A stretch of DNA of 47,003 nt from CALXVA01 sp964587175 (GCA_964587175.1 CAZPKK010000005.1:1-47003); one strand, 5' to 3'; counted from the first letter of the stretch, positions 7,500 to 16,975 are shown. Numbers and translations are program-made. Notes: generated by a model from the sequence alone, not told the origin.

Positions 7500-8906
7500 A
7501 TGATAGATAAAGAAAGTGTAGAGAAGTTAAAAGAGAAGCTTTTTAACAAAAAAGAAAATGGCTGGAGAGGAGTAAAAGACAAAACGGAAATTTTTAATTA
7601 TGCAGATGACTATATTAAATTCATGAATGCATCAAAAACAGAAAGAGAAATAATAAAGAGTAGTAAGCAAATTGCAGAAAAAAATGGATTTAAAGATATA
7701 AATGAATACAATTCTTTAAAACCAGGAGATAAAGTATATTATATAAATAGAGAAAAGAGCATGTATTTAGCGATAATAGGAAAGGAAAATATAGAAAATG
7801 GAGTAAATATAATTGGAGCACATGCGGACTCTCCAAGATTAGATTTAAAGCCAAACCCATTATATGAAGATACAGAACTTGCATATTTAAAAACACATTA
7901 CTATGGTGGAATAAAAAAATATCAATGGACAACAATTCCTTTAAGCATACATGGAGTTATAGTAAAAGCAAATGGAGAAAAAGTAGAAGTTAATATAGGC
8001 GAAGATGAAAATGATCCAATATTTACAATAACAGATTTATTACCACATTTAGCACAAGATCAAATGGAAAAGAAACTAAAAAATGGAATAGATGGTGAAG
8101 ATTTAAATTTACTAATAGGCAGTATTCCATATGATGCAGATGTACCAGAGGCCGTAAAACTAAATATATTAGATATTTTAAATAAAAAATATGGAATGAC
8201 AGAAGTAGACTTTTTAAGCTCAGAATTAGAGTTAGTTCCAGCAATAAAATGTAGAAGCATGGGATTTGATGAAAGCATGGTGGCAGGTTATGGCCAAGAT
8301 GATAAAATATGCGTATATACAGAGATTACAGCTCTAGTAGATATTAAAGAAGTGCCAAATAGGACAGCAGTATGTATTATCTCTGATAAAGAAGAAATAG
8401 GAAGTATGGGCAATACAGGAATGGAATCACATGTTTTTGATACTTTTATGTCTGAGATATTAAATAAATTAGGTGTAAATAGACCAAACTTATTAGATAA
8501 AGTATTTTGCAATTCAAAAATGCTATCAGCAGACGTAGATGCTGGCTTTGACCCAATATATGCAAATGTATCAGACAGAAATAATGCAGGATATATGGGA
8601 AGAGGAATGGCAATAAATAAATATACAGGTGCAAGAGGAAAATCAGGAGCATCTGATGCAAATGCTGAATTTGTAGCAGAAGTTAGAAATATATTTGAAG
8701 AAAACAATATTAAATATCAAATAACAGAACTAGGAAAAGTCGATGTCGGTGGTGGAGGAACAATAGCCTACATTTTAGCTAATAAAGGAGTAGACGTAAT
8801 AGATTGTGGGGTATCTGTACTTTCAATGCATGCACCATATGAGGTAACAAGCAAATTTGATTTATATGAAGCATATAAAGGATATAAAGCATTTTGGTTA
8901 AAATAA
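7500..8906 (+). CDS. M18-family zinc aminopeptidase
   Basis: 468 aa from ATG 7500, which has an AAGGAG site 7 nt upstream; the frame is open to 7362 without one. Metal-site motifs of the M18 family are all present: H108 and D110 in AHADSPRLD, D267/D268 in GQDDKI, E298 and E299 in SDKEEIGSMG, D345 in SADVDAGFD and H444 in SMHAPYEV. The product is a cytosolic dinuclear-zinc enzyme that removes N-terminal residues, often acidic or neutral, from peptides. Length and motif spacing are normal. It is a single-gene unit ended by a hairpin terminator. Confidence 0.94.
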   Translation: MIDKESVEKLKEKLFNKKENGWRGVKDKTEIFNYADDYIKFMNASKTEREIIKSSKQIAEKNGFKDINEYNSLKPGDKVYYINREKSMYLAIIGKENIENGVNIIGAHADSPRLDLKPNPLYEDTELAYLKTHYYGGIKKYQWTTIPLSIHGVIVKANGEKVEVNIGEDENDPIFTITDLLPHLAQDQMEKKLKNGIDGEDLNLLIGSIPYDADVPEAVKLNILDILNKKYGMTEVDFLSSELELVPAIKCRSMGFDESMVAGYGQDDKICVYTEITALVDIKEVPNRTAVCIISDKEEIGSMGNTGMESHVFDTFMSEILNKLGVNRPNLLDKVFCNSKMLSADVDAGFDPIYANVSDRNNAGYMGRGMAINKYTGARGKSGASDANAEFVAEVRNIFEENNIKYQITELGKVDVGGGGTIAYILANKGVDVIDCGVSVLSMHAPYEVTSKFDLYEAYKGYKAFWLK

Positions 8907-8908
8907 GT

Positions 8909-8955
8909 AATAGTACAGAAGAGGCAACTTTAAAAGTTTAATCTTCTGTACTATT
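8909..8955 (+). terminator. Hairpin terminator
   Basis: AATAGTACAGAAGA (8909-8922) pairs perfectly with TCTTCTGTACTATT (8942-8955) directly after the M18 gene. Confidence 0.75.
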
Positions 8956-9054
8956 GTTTATGGTCACATTTCAAAGTTATCAGAGGTTCTTCATTAAAAA
9001 AATGGGTGCATCAATATTATCTTGTTTCTTGCAATAGAACATAAAAAATGACAC

Positions 9055-9086
9055 AAAAAAACATTACCAGACTAAAACTGATAATG
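9055..9086 (-). terminator. Rho-independent terminator of tRNA-Arg
   Basis: On the minus strand CATTATCAG pairs with CTGGTAATG (one wobble) and a run of seven T follows. It lies about 18 nt downstream of the tRNA. Confidence 0.75.
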
Positions 9087-9103
9087 CTTTACGTTTATAT
9101 AAG

Positions 9104-9180
<77 letters not shown>

Positions 9181-9347
9181 ATTTGCAATGCAATAAATAT
9201 AATAGCATTTTTTATAAAAAATGTCAACAAAAATAATGGAAAAAATATAAAAAGTAGTGTATAATTATTTTCGTTTAGAATAATTATTATCTGTAAAACA
9301 ATAGTATATAAATGATGATGTAAAGAAATATAAAAAGGGGAAATTAT

Positions 9348-10058
9348 ATGGAAGAAAAGAAAAAAATAACAATTCATCATATATTTTGGTATTTTCTAAT
9401 TTTTAGCATAGTAGGTCTAATAATTGAAACTATATACTGTTTTGTAACAACTGGTGTACTAGAAAGCCGAAAAGGATTAATTTGGGGACCGTTTTGCCCA
9501 GTATATGGAGTATGTGGAGCTGCTCTAATATTTATATTAGATAAGATTAATTGTAAAAGTATAATAAAATTATTTGTATTTGGATTTATCTTTGGCTCTA
9601 TTGCAGAATACATTTTAAGCTATGGATTAGAAGCAGTATATGGAATAAGATTTTGGAATTATGAATATTTGAAATATAATTTAAATGGAAGAATAAGTTT
9701 GATGTTTTCGGCATATTGGGGAATTTTAGCAATATTACTTATTAAATTTATAAAACCATTACTAGATAAAATTGTTAATAAGATAAAACCGCACACAAGA
9801 AATATAGTAGAATTAGGGATATTCATTTTCTTATGTATTGATTGTGTTGTAACAATATGGGGGATTCAAACATATCAAAATAGAGTTGTTTACAACAAGG
9901 TTTATGAAACAGATACAAATAATATGATATTAAAAGCAAGAGAAAGCATAGAAAATAACTATTTTACAAATGAAAGAATGTCTATGACATTTCCAAATTT
10001 AAGAATAAAAAATGAAGATGGCGAAGAAGTATGGATAAAGACAATGATTGAGGAATAA
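9348..10058 (+). CDS. CmpB-type putative ABC transporter membrane protein (PF06541-like)
   Basis: 236 aa, with ATG after an AAAGGGGA site. There are five hydrophobic segments, at about 10-32, 45-62, 70-92, 116-136 and 153-172, then a soluble tail of about 60 residues. Family hallmarks are ESRKGLIWGPFCPVYGVCGA near 39-58, a GFIFGSIAEYILSYGLEAVY stretch and the following RFWNY. The Pfam name says ABC transporter type IV, but no ATPase is adjacent and the real role is unknown. Monocistronic. Family assignment is good; functional assignment is weak. Confidence 0.8.
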   Translation: MEEKKKITIHHIFWYFLIFSIVGLIIETIYCFVTTGVLESRKGLIWGPFCPVYGVCGAALIFILDKINCKSIIKLFVFGFIFGSIAEYILSYGLEAVYGIRFWNYEYLKYNLNGRISLMFSAYWGILAILLIKFIKPLLDKIVNKIKPHTRNIVELGIFIFLCIDCVVTIWGIQTYQNRVVYNKVYETDTNNMILKARESIENNYFTNERMSMTFPNLRIKNEDGEEVWIKTMIEE

Positions 10059-10195
10059 AAACTTAAATGGAAGAAAGATAACAAGGTTAGGCTACCTTAG
10101 GATGCCCAAGCAAAGCGAGGACATGTATTTCGCCCTTACTCCAGAGACTTGCCTTGCTAAATGTCTTTCTCAAGAGTTGCTAATAGTCGTTTGTT

Positions 10196-10795
10196 TTAAA
10201 GTACAAAACCTAGAATACCGAAAAGTAAGAATAAAATGCCAGAAAATTTTTGCATTTTTTCTTCAGAAACAAAGCTACTCAAAAACTTGCCAAATAAAAT
10301 AGCAATAAAATTACTTGCTATCATACCGAGAATACTACCGGAAACAAGCATTATCTTATGGTTTGGATACTGAATGCCAAATCCAAGAGATGCTAAAAAA
10401 GTTTTATCACCTATTTCACCAACTAAAATAGAAAGAGCGATTATAAAAACATAATTGATTTTCAGATTAGATATTTTATTTAAAATTGGACTCTTTTTAT
10501 CTGTATTTGAATTAATTTTTTGAGGCAATAAAGATAAAATCCCCATAATTATAAATGATGAATATGTGATAATTTCAATAATATTATGAACATATTCATT
10601 TTCTAAAAGCCCTATTTTGCTACCAAAAAGGGTCGCTATACCATGACTAAAAAAAGAGCCTAAAGCAATCCCTAAAATTATATTTTTTACTTTTGTTCTA
10701 CCAGAAAAAGATAGAACCAAAAGCTGGGTTTTATCTCCAAGTTCTGCAATAAATACCATAATAAGGGATATAAAAAAAGGATATAAAAATTCCAT
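10196..10795 (-). CDS. UPF0016/GDT1-family cation transporter (probable Mn2+ exporter)
   Basis: 199 aa from ATG 10795, which has AAGGAG upstream; the frame extends to 10852 without a better site. It has six hydrophobic segments in two homologous halves, each with the family signature: ELGDKT at 18-23 and EIGDKT at 127-132. These acidic motifs line the cation path. Bacterial relatives export manganese, and eukaryotic GDT1/TMEM165 move Mn and Ca. No riboswitch of the yybP-ykoY type could be recognised upstream; instead a palindromic element (10879-11167) abuts the promoter region. The 137-nt gap to the convergent CmpB-type gene (10059-10195) shows nothing I can assign. Confidence 0.88.
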   Translation of the reverse strand: MEFLYPFFISLIMVFIAELGDKTQLLVLSFSGRTKVKNIILGIALGSFFSHGIATLFGSKIGLLENEYVHNIIEIITYSSFIIMGILSLLPQKINSNTDKKSPILNKISNLKINYVFIIALSILVGEIGDKTFLASLGFGIQYPNHKIMLVSGSILGMIASNFIAILFGKFLSSFVSEEKMQKFSGILFLLFGILGFVL

Positions 10796-10878
10796 GACAC
10801 ACTCCTTATTGTACAGCATATGCAGAATGGAGTTTGTACTATTACATTCCAAAATATGGACAAGTGTATTTCTCTATT

Positions 10879-11167
10879 TTTTCCCAATTTAGGGACAGGT
10901 ATTAAATTAGGAAAAAGTCGGCGATATGTATGTTTTTCAGATTTATTTGTCGCTTGCTGCTCAAACCGACATAATCAGATTTTTGAAAATAAATTTTTAA
11001 AAATCTGAACGGTTCTCCAAATTGCACTCGCCTTTATAAGGCTTGTTTGGTTGCTGAGCAATCCTACATAAACCTTCAAAACATACATATTGTTGACTTT
11101 GTGGTGTAAACCATGAATAAGTATATTTTCTTTTCAAAAAACAAACGCCTATCCCTAATTTGGAAAA
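10879..11167. repeat. Palindromic element with imperfect terminal inverted repeats
   Basis: Both ends read inward as TTTTCC-AATT-AGGGA-AGG: TTTTCCCAATTTAGGGACAG at left (10879) and TTTTCCAAATTAGGGATAGG on the minus strand at right (ending 11167). Inside, ATATGTATGTTTT occurs on each strand (10924 forward, near 11091 reversed). A local hairpin TCAGATTTTT/AAAAATCTGA lies at 10974-11008. Both arms have short frames with a related YVCF word (plus frame ending 11008, minus frame 10997-11236), so the arms look like diverged inverted copies of one unit. It resembles a small non-autonomous mobile element or remnant. It separates GDT1 from the ABC operon. Confidence 0.5.
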
Positions 11168-11189
11168 TGTGAATTTTATGTGAAATGTA

Positions 11190-11218
11190 TTGCGTATGTA
11201 AAAAAAGAATGGTAATAT
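11190..11218 (+). promoter_or_regulatory. Promoter of the ABC exporter operon
   Basis: TTGCGT (11190-11195), a 17-nt spacer and TAATAT (11213-11218) lie about 48 nt before the GTG start. Confidence 0.5.
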
Positions 11219-11265
11219 AAGAACGTAAAAAAACATACGGGAATAAGAGATTGGAGGAAAAAACA

Positions 11266-12285
11266 GTGATAGAAGTAAAGAATGTCACAAAAAAGTATGG
11301 GTCTACCATAGCTGTTAATGATGTTAGTTTTGACGTCAAAGATGGTGAAGTGGTAGGATTTTTAGGACCAAATGGCGCCGGAAAAAGTACAACTATGAAT
11401 ATGATTACTGGATTTATTGAGCCAACAAAAGGTCAAATTATCATTAACGGAAATGATATTTCTAAAAGGCCAAGAAAGGCCAAAAAACAAATTGGTTATA
11501 TGCCAGAAAATGTTCCACTATATTACGAATTAACACCAAGAGAGTTTATTTCTTATATGGCTGAATTAAAATTAGTTAAAGGCAAAGAAAGAAAACAAGA
11601 AGTAGAAAAAGTAATAAAAGAAGTGGGGTTAACAGAAGTACAAAATAAACTAATTAAAAATTTATCTAGAGGTTTTAAGCAAAGAGTAAGTCTAGCAGGA
11701 GCTCTAGTAGGAAATCCTGATGTAATTATACTAGATGAACCAACAGTTGGCTTAGACCCTAAGCAAATAACAGAAATAAGAAATCTAATAAAGGAATTGG
11801 GTAAAAAGCACACGGTCATATTAAGTACACATATATTATCTGAAGCAAGTCAAATATGTGAAAGGGTAATAATAATTAATAAAGGTAAAATAGTAGCAAT
11901 TGATACTCCAGAAAATCTAGAAAAATCTACAAAAGAAAGAAATGGAATTTCAATAATTGTAGAAGATCCTAAAGGTAATATGGAAAAAATAAAAGATATA
12001 ATAAAAGACATTAAGCAAGTAGAGTTCATAAAAGATTACGAAGATGGAACAAAACAATACTTAATTACTACATCGGCAGATATAGATTTAAGAAAAAAAC
12101 TATTTGAAATACTACCAAAAGAAGAAATAGTAATTTTTGAGCTTAAGAAAACTGAAACAACATTAGAAGACGCATTTATGAAATTAATAGATACATCAAA
12201 ACAAGATGAAAAAACAAACAGCTCAGAGAATAAATCAAAACAAAAAGCAAAAAAAGATGATAAGAAAAAGGAGGAGAAAAAATAA
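11266..12285 (+). CDS. ABC transporter ATP-binding protein
   Basis: Start GTG at 11266 (MIEVKNVTKKYG), chosen because GGAGG lies 7-8 nt upstream. Walker A GPNGAGKS at 34-41, signature LSRGFKQ at about 133-139, and Walker B VIILDEP with D157/E158 are intact, followed by the STHIL switch histidine. This is the DRA/CcmA-type export ATPase class. The last about 35 residues are an unusual Lys/Asp/Glu-rich tail ending in KKDDKKKEEKK. It overlaps the permease start by one base and so is translationally coupled. With the next two genes it forms a GldA-GldF-GldG-like exporter of unknown substrate. Confidence 0.93.
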   Translation: MIEVKNVTKKYGSTIAVNDVSFDVKDGEVVGFLGPNGAGKSTTMNMITGFIEPTKGQIIINGNDISKRPRKAKKQIGYMPENVPLYYELTPREFISYMAELKLVKGKERKQEVEKVIKEVGLTEVQNKLIKNLSRGFKQRVSLAGALVGNPDVIILDEPTVGLDPKQITEIRNLIKELGKKHTVILSTHILSEASQICERVIIINKGKIVAIDTPENLEKSTKERNGISIIVEDPKGNMEKIKDIIKDIKQVEFIKDYEDGTKQYLITTSADIDLRKKLFEILPKEEIVIFELKKTETTLEDAFMKLIDTSKQDEKTNSSENKSKQKAKKDDKKKEEKK

Positions 12286-12968
12286 TGTGGGCAATATTTA
12301 AAAAAGAATTAAAAACATATTTTCTATCTCCAATAGGATACATATCAATAGGTATTTTTATGCTTATGTATAGTATATTTTTCTATATAACAACAATTAT
12401 GTATGGATCTGTGGATATGGGAAATCTATATTATGCAACAGCAAGATATGGTTTATTATTAATGGCTCCACTTCTAACTATGAGAATGTTCTCAGAAGAA
12501 AGAAAAAATGGTACAGAACAGCTATTACTTACATCACCTAGAAGTGTAACTTCAATCGTATTAGGGAAATTTTTTGCAGCAGTTGCAGTAATCTTAATAA
12601 CACTAATATTTTCTATAATTTATACTGTTATTGTAAGCTTTTTTGGAAGTGTAAATATACCAACTTTAATTGCAACAATGGTAGGATTTTTGTTAGTTGC
12701 GATGGCAGCAATTTCGATAGGAATGCTGGCGTCTAGTATAACAGAGAACCAAATAATAGCAGCAATTATAACGATAGTAGTACTAGTTGCTCCTTGGTTT
12801 TTAGTTGATGTAAGCAGTATTTTTTCAAGTATAGATTTAATAGATAAATTCCTAAACTTTCCTTATGGATTAATATCTGTATCAGATATAGTAAGTCTAT
12901 TATCAATAACTATAATGTGTATATTGATTACAATAATCTTAATAAAAAGAAGAAAAGTTGTAAAGTAG
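12285..12968 (+). CDS. ABC-2-type permease (GldF-like)
   Basis: 227 aa with six membrane segments, at about 18-38, 58-74, 97-125, 129-152, 158-182 and 198-220. The ABC-2 hallmarks are the amphipathic start MWAIFKKELKTYFLSPIGYI and MRMFSEERKNGTEQLLLTSP between helices 2 and 3. The gene overlaps the ATPase stop by one base. It is the membrane half of the exporter that includes the downstream GldG-like subunit. Confidence 0.9.
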   Translation: MWAIFKKELKTYFLSPIGYISIGIFMLMYSIFFYITTIMYGSVDMGNLYYATARYGLLLMAPLLTMRMFSEERKNGTEQLLLTSPRSVTSIVLGKFFAAVAVILITLIFSIIYTVIVSFFGSVNIPTLIATMVGFLLVAMAAISIGMLASSITENQIIAAIITIVVLVAPWFLVDVSSIFSSIDLIDKFLNFPYGLISVSDIVSLLSITIMCILITIILIKRRKVVK

Positions 12969-12984
12969 GAGAGGGGTGAAGTAA

Positions 12985-14526
12985 GTGAAAGAAAATAGAG
13001 AAAACGAGACTAAAAAAGAAAAAGAAGCTAAGAAAACATCAAAAAAGCAAGAAAATCAAACATCAAAAGAATTAGTTGCTAAAAAAGAGAAGCCATATAA
13101 AGAAAGAAAAGGAAAATGGCTAAGACAAACTTCTTTAACAGTGCTACTAATAGTAATTATAGTCGCAGTATGTATAGGAATAAATCTTGTAGTAGAAGAG
13201 CTAAATTTAGCCAATTTTGATGTGACTAAAGATAAACTATATAGCTTATCAGATATGTCAAAGCAAATAGCTGATTCAATAGATGAGGATGTTGAAATCA
13301 TATTAATAAACATGTCTAGCTACGAAGATTTTGCACAAAAATATAATAGTGAGAATGATAGAATAACAGTTGAGGTAATTGAAGATGTAACAGCAAGAAC
13401 AGATTTAACAGATGAATATGGTATCACAGCAGATAGTTATGTAATAATTGTTAGAAGTGAAGATAAATATAAAATGCTATCATCATATGATTTATACACA
13501 ATTGATTATACAACATATGAATATAAAGATATAACAGAAGAGGCATTAACAAATGCAATAATAGATGTAACTACAGATGAAAAGCCAGTAATATATAACT
13601 TGACCGGACACAATAAATATTCAACTGATTACCTATATTATTTTAGTGCAGATTTAGAAGACGAAGCTTATGAGTTTGAAGAGTTGGATTTATTGACCAC
13701 AGGTTCTGTTCCAGAAGATTGTTCGGTTTTAATGATAACTACACTTGCAGAAGATATAACAGAAGCAGAAAGAGATGCAATATTAGACTACATACAAACT
13801 GGAGGAAATATAATTATATTCTCAGATCCAAATTCAACAGGAAGAGAAATGCCTAATTTCCAAGAAGTTTTAGATGAGTATGGAATCAGCATTTCAGAAG
13901 GAGTAATGTTAGAGCAAGATTCTGATAGAATGTTATATGGTACACCATCAGCCATACTTGTAACAGTAAGTCCGTATTCAAGCGTGACTTCTGGAACTAA
14001 TATGACTATGAGTGCATGTTTCATGACAGCTGGTAGAATAAATATAGCAGATAGTGACGAATTAGAAGAGCTGGGAGTAGAAGTAGAAACATTAGCAACA
14101 ACAGGAGAGAACTCTTTCTATAGAACAGATTATTCAATAAGCACATATTCAAAAACGGATGATGATGAAGATGCAGAAGAAGCTACAGTTGGAGCATTAT
14201 TAACAAAAACTATTGATGATGAGACTACTTCAGAATTAATTGTATATTCTAATAACATATTTATAACAAATATGCAAATAGCAATTAATTCACAATATTA
14301 TTCATATGCATTAGACTTCTACAACAATGAAGATTTAGCAATGAATTCTATTGCATATTTAACAGATAGAGAAAATATGATTACAATAAGAAAAGATTAT
14401 GAAGAAAGCACATATACAGTTACAGATCAACAAAACACAATAATTCTTACAATAATATTTACTATTCCAGTAGTAATTATAATAATAGGAATTATCGTAT
14501 GGCAAATAAGAAGAAGAAAGAAATAA
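12985..14526 (+). CDS. GldG-like auxiliary subunit of ABC exporter (ABC_transp_aux)
   Basis: GTG start with a GAGAGGGG site. The 513-aa protein has a Lys/Glu-rich cytosolic head (1-45), a membrane segment at about 48-70, a long extracytoplasmic domain and a C-terminal membrane segment at about 485-507 ending in RRRKK. NFDVTKDKLYSLSDMSKQIA after the first helix, VYNLTGHNK-like wording and a DYIQTGGNIIIFSDPN segment are characteristic of the GldG/PF09822 group. In Bacteroidetes this subunit supports gliding; here, in a Gram-positive background, the exporter's cargo is unknown. Last gene of the operon, followed by a perfect terminator. Confidence 0.85.
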   Translation: MKENRENETKKEKEAKKTSKKQENQTSKELVAKKEKPYKERKGKWLRQTSLTVLLIVIIVAVCIGINLVVEELNLANFDVTKDKLYSLSDMSKQIADSIDEDVEIILINMSSYEDFAQKYNSENDRITVEVIEDVTARTDLTDEYGITADSYVIIVRSEDKYKMLSSYDLYTIDYTTYEYKDITEEALTNAIIDVTTDEKPVIYNLTGHNKYSTDYLYYFSADLEDEAYEFEELDLLTTGSVPEDCSVLMITTLAEDITEAERDAILDYIQTGGNIIIFSDPNSTGREMPNFQEVLDEYGISISEGVMLEQDSDRMLYGTPSAILVTVSPYSSVTSGTNMTMSACFMTAGRINIADSDELEELGVEVETLATTGENSFYRTDYSISTYSKTDDDEDAEEATVGALLTKTIDDETTSELIVYSNNIFITNMQIAINSQYYSYALDFYNNEDLAMNSIAYLTDRENMITIRKDYEESTYTVTDQQNTIILTIIFTIPVVIIIIGIIVWQIRRRKK

Positions 14527-14535
14527 TATTTAATA

Positions 14536-14583
14536 TACTAAAAGAGCGGAGACATGATTAATCATGTCTCCGCTCTTTTAGTA
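14536..14583 (+). terminator. Perfect 24-bp-arm terminator hairpin
   Basis: TACTAAAAGAGCGGAGACAT (14536) and the rest of the arm pair perfectly with ATGTCTCCGCTCTTTTAGTA (ending 14583) through a TT/AA centre. It ends the ABC operon and its symmetric A and T tails suggest it could work in both directions. Confidence 0.88.
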
Positions 14584-14608
14584 ATTAAAAGGCTTTTAGT
14601 AATAAAAT

Positions 14609-14650
14609 AAAAAAACTTCTCATAAGTTTTATGAGGAGGTTTTTTATTTG
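14609..14650 (+). promoter_or_regulatory. Terminator-like hairpin that contains the ribosome site of the YkvI gene
   Basis: AAAAAACTTCTCATAA (14610-14625) pairs with TTATGAGGAGGTTTTTT (14628-14645), with one wobble and one mismatch, and is followed by a T run. The 3-prime arm is itself the GAGGAGG Shine-Dalgarno for the TTG start at 14648. RNA folded this way would both terminate and hide the ribosome site. Confidence 0.6.
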
Positions 14651-15664
14651 AAAAATAGTATAAAAGCAATAACAGTGATTATTGGTACACTTATTGGAGC
14701 GGGATTCGCTTCAGGACAAGAAATATATATCTTTTTCAACGTGTATAAAGAGAATGGTTTAATTGGGATTGTTCTATCATCTACAATAACAGGAGTTATA
14801 ATATATAAAACATTAAAAATATCAAATAAATATAACATAAATACATATAATGAATTAATAGAAAGAAAAAATAAACACAAAATATTAAAATATATAATTA
14901 ATATTATAATAAACATATTTCTTCTAATGTCTTTTTATATAATGGTTTCTGGGTTCTCGGCATATTTTAAACAAGAATTTAATATACCAAATATATTAAC
15001 TACTATAATAATTTTAATTATATGCTATTTTACATTTATGAAAAATATAGATGGAATAGCAAAAATAAATAGCATAATTATTCCAATATTAATTATTACT
15101 ATAGTAATTATAGGAGTAAAAGCAGATATCATAAAAACAGCAAGTAAGTTAGAATTAAGTAGCATAAATTTTTCTACCAACTGGATTATTAGAAGCATAG
15201 AATATGCAAGTTACAACAGTATATTACTAATACCAATACTAATAAGTTTAAAAGACTATTCAAAAAATAATGAAAAAAAGATAAGTGTAATAACATCGAT
15301 TCTCTTTTTTATATTGTCAATTATAATATATTTACTTATTTTTAATTATGAGAACATAAGCAATATGGAAATTCCAATTGTATATATAGCAAGCAGATAT
15401 GGAGATATCTTCAAATATGCATATGGAATAGTAATAGTTTTTGCAATATATTCTACTATGATTTCAGCAGGATATGGGTTTTTGGAGAACTGTACTAAAA
15501 CTAAAAAAACATATAGATTTTGGGCAATGGCAATGTGCATATCTGCAATTTTAATTTCTAACTTCAGTTTTTCAAATTTAGTAAATTTGACATATCCAGT
15601 CTTTGGTCTACTAGGTCTAGTGCAGTTTATTTATTTAACTAATAAGGAATTTGCTATTAGATAA
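14648..15664 (+). CDS. YkvI-family multi-pass membrane protein
   Basis: Start TTG at 14648, 8 nt after GAGGAGG. The 338-aa protein is hydrophobic throughout, with about ten membrane segments. The first helix carries TVIIGTLIGAGFASGQEIYI, the conserved start of this family, which resembles the unwound first helix of APC/LeuT-fold transporters. A helix near 265-285 has YSTMISAGYGFLENC. Substrate unknown; the fold suggests a secondary transporter of an amino acid or amine. It lies alone after the ABC operon, and its expression probably depends on the hairpin that sequesters its ribosome site. Confidence 0.82.
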   Translation: MKNSIKAITVIIGTLIGAGFASGQEIYIFFNVYKENGLIGIVLSSTITGVIIYKTLKISNKYNINTYNELIERKNKHKILKYIINIIINIFLLMSFYIMVSGFSAYFKQEFNIPNILTTIIILIICYFTFMKNIDGIAKINSIIIPILIITIVIIGVKADIIKTASKLELSSINFSTNWIIRSIEYASYNSILLIPILISLKDYSKNNEKKISVITSILFFILSIIIYLLIFNYENISNMEIPIVYIASRYGDIFKYAYGIVIVFAIYSTMISAGYGFLENCTKTKKTYRFWAMAMCISAILISNFSFSNLVNLTYPVFGLLGLVQFIYLTNKEFAIR

Positions 15665-15682
15665 ATAATATAAGAAAACCTA

Positions 15683-15711
15683 TTGAAAAAAATAACGAAA
15701 ACTGGTATAAA
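15683..15711 (+). promoter_or_regulatory. Promoter of the DUF5711-cvpA operon
   Basis: TTGAAA (15683-15688), a 17-nt spacer and TATAAA (15706-15711) lie about 65 nt before the TTG start. Confidence 0.65.
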
Positions 15712-15776
15712 TAATTAGGAGATATAATAAATCACAAAGGAATATAGCATACAATTAATAAAACAGGAGGAAAGTC

Positions 15777-16961
15777 TTGAAAGACGTAATAAACTTAAAA
15801 AAAGGGAAAAAAACAAATAAAAAAATCAATAAAAGAAAAATGGCAATAGTAATATTTATATTAGTTGCCTTAGTAGTTGTAGGTATCACAATGTTAATTT
15901 ATTATTCAAGTAGAGATGCCAGAAAATTCTTAGATCAATATCTATTTAGAAAAAACGTAACTCAGGAAAAATTAGATACTATAGATTTAGATTATACCTC
16001 TGACACAAATGTGTTTGCGTATAACAAATATATTTGCATCTTGGCTGAAAATAAACTTATGCAATATAATTCATCAGGAAATTTAGTAAATGAAATAGAA
16101 TTACAAATAAACAGCCCAGTATACAGTGTGAATAACAAATACATTGCGATAAGCGAACAAAACGGGACAGAATTATATTTGATATCAGACACACAAATAC
16201 TATGGACAAAAAACATTGATGGAAATATTTCAAAAATAAATGTAAATAATGATGGATATGTAAGCGTAATATTAACAGGTACTACATACAAATCTGTAAT
16301 AACAACTTTTGACAAAAATGGAAATGAATTATTTAAAACATATCAAGCAACTACTTCAGTGGTTGATACTGCTATTTCAAATGACAATAAATATTTAGCT
16401 TTTGCAGAAGTAAATACATCAGGTACAGCTATACAATCTTACATAAAAATAATACCAATAGAAAATCCATCTTCAACTGGAATTTATACATACACAGCTG
16501 ATAGTAATAAACTAATTATTAATATTGAATATAGTGGAAATGATAAAATCATATGTATGTTTGATGACGAAATAACAGTGTTGCAAGATGGAAATAACAG
16601 TACATTGCTATCTTTTAGAGAAGATAATAAAAATATTAATTTTGCTAATATTAATTTAGATGGTTATGTATATAGAGCAATCGAGGAAAGTGAAGGGTTA
16701 TTTAACACAAATACAGTGCTAGAAATTAGAAATGTAAACAATGATAATACTAATGTCTATACAGTAGAAGGAGCCTCTAAATATATTTACAGTTATAATA
16801 ATATAATTGCAGTAAATTTGGGACAAGAAGTAGAATTTATAAATACAAGCGCTTGGCTAGTAAAAAGTTATAGCTCTACACAGGAAGCACAAAGTATTGT
16901 AATAGGAAACGGAATTGCAGGAATTGTATACAGTGACAGGGTAGAAATAATAAACTTATAA
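15777..16961 (+). CDS. DUF5711-family membrane-anchored beta-propeller-like protein
   Basis: TTG start at 15777 with AGGAGG upstream. The 394-aa protein has a basic cytosolic head of about 22 residues, a single membrane segment at about 23-45, and a large extracytoplasmic part. That part is made of repeated beta-strand units with words like NKYIAISEQNGTELYLIS, DGYVSVIL and NDNKYLAFAE, typical of WD40/PQQ-like propellers. Family function is unknown. It is co-transcribed with the CvpA-family gene 14 nt downstream, an arrangement that suggests a shared envelope role. Confidence 0.78.
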   Translation: MKDVINLKKGKKTNKKINKRKMAIVIFILVALVVVGITMLIYYSSRDARKFLDQYLFRKNVTQEKLDTIDLDYTSDTNVFAYNKYICILAENKLMQYNSSGNLVNEIELQINSPVYSVNNKYIAISEQNGTELYLISDTQILWTKNIDGNISKINVNNDGYVSVILTGTTYKSVITTFDKNGNELFKTYQATTSVVDTAISNDNKYLAFAEVNTSGTAIQSYIKIIPIENPSSTGIYTYTADSNKLIINIEYSGNDKIICMFDDEITVLQDGNNSTLLSFREDNKNINFANINLDGYVYRAIEESEGLFNTNTVLEIRNVNNDNTNVYTVEGASKYIYSYNNIIAVNLGQEVEFINTSAWLVKSYSSTQEAQSIVIGNGIAGIVYSDRVEIINL

Positions 16962-16975
16962 AGGGGGTGTAAAAA

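Noticed and set aside
10048..10302. 84-codon plus-strand ORF after the CmpB-type gene
   Set aside because: It overlaps the ends of two well-supported convergent genes, has no ribosome site and no protein-like pattern.
10801..11165. Mn-sensing yybP-ykoY riboswitch upstream of the GDT1-family gene
   Set aside because: The conserved core of that riboswitch could not be found; the region is instead the palindromic element.
10997..11236. 79-codon minus-strand ORF as an independent gene
   Set aside because: It lies largely inside the palindromic element, lacks a clear ribosome site and is related to a frame in the opposite arm, so it is treated as part of the repeat.
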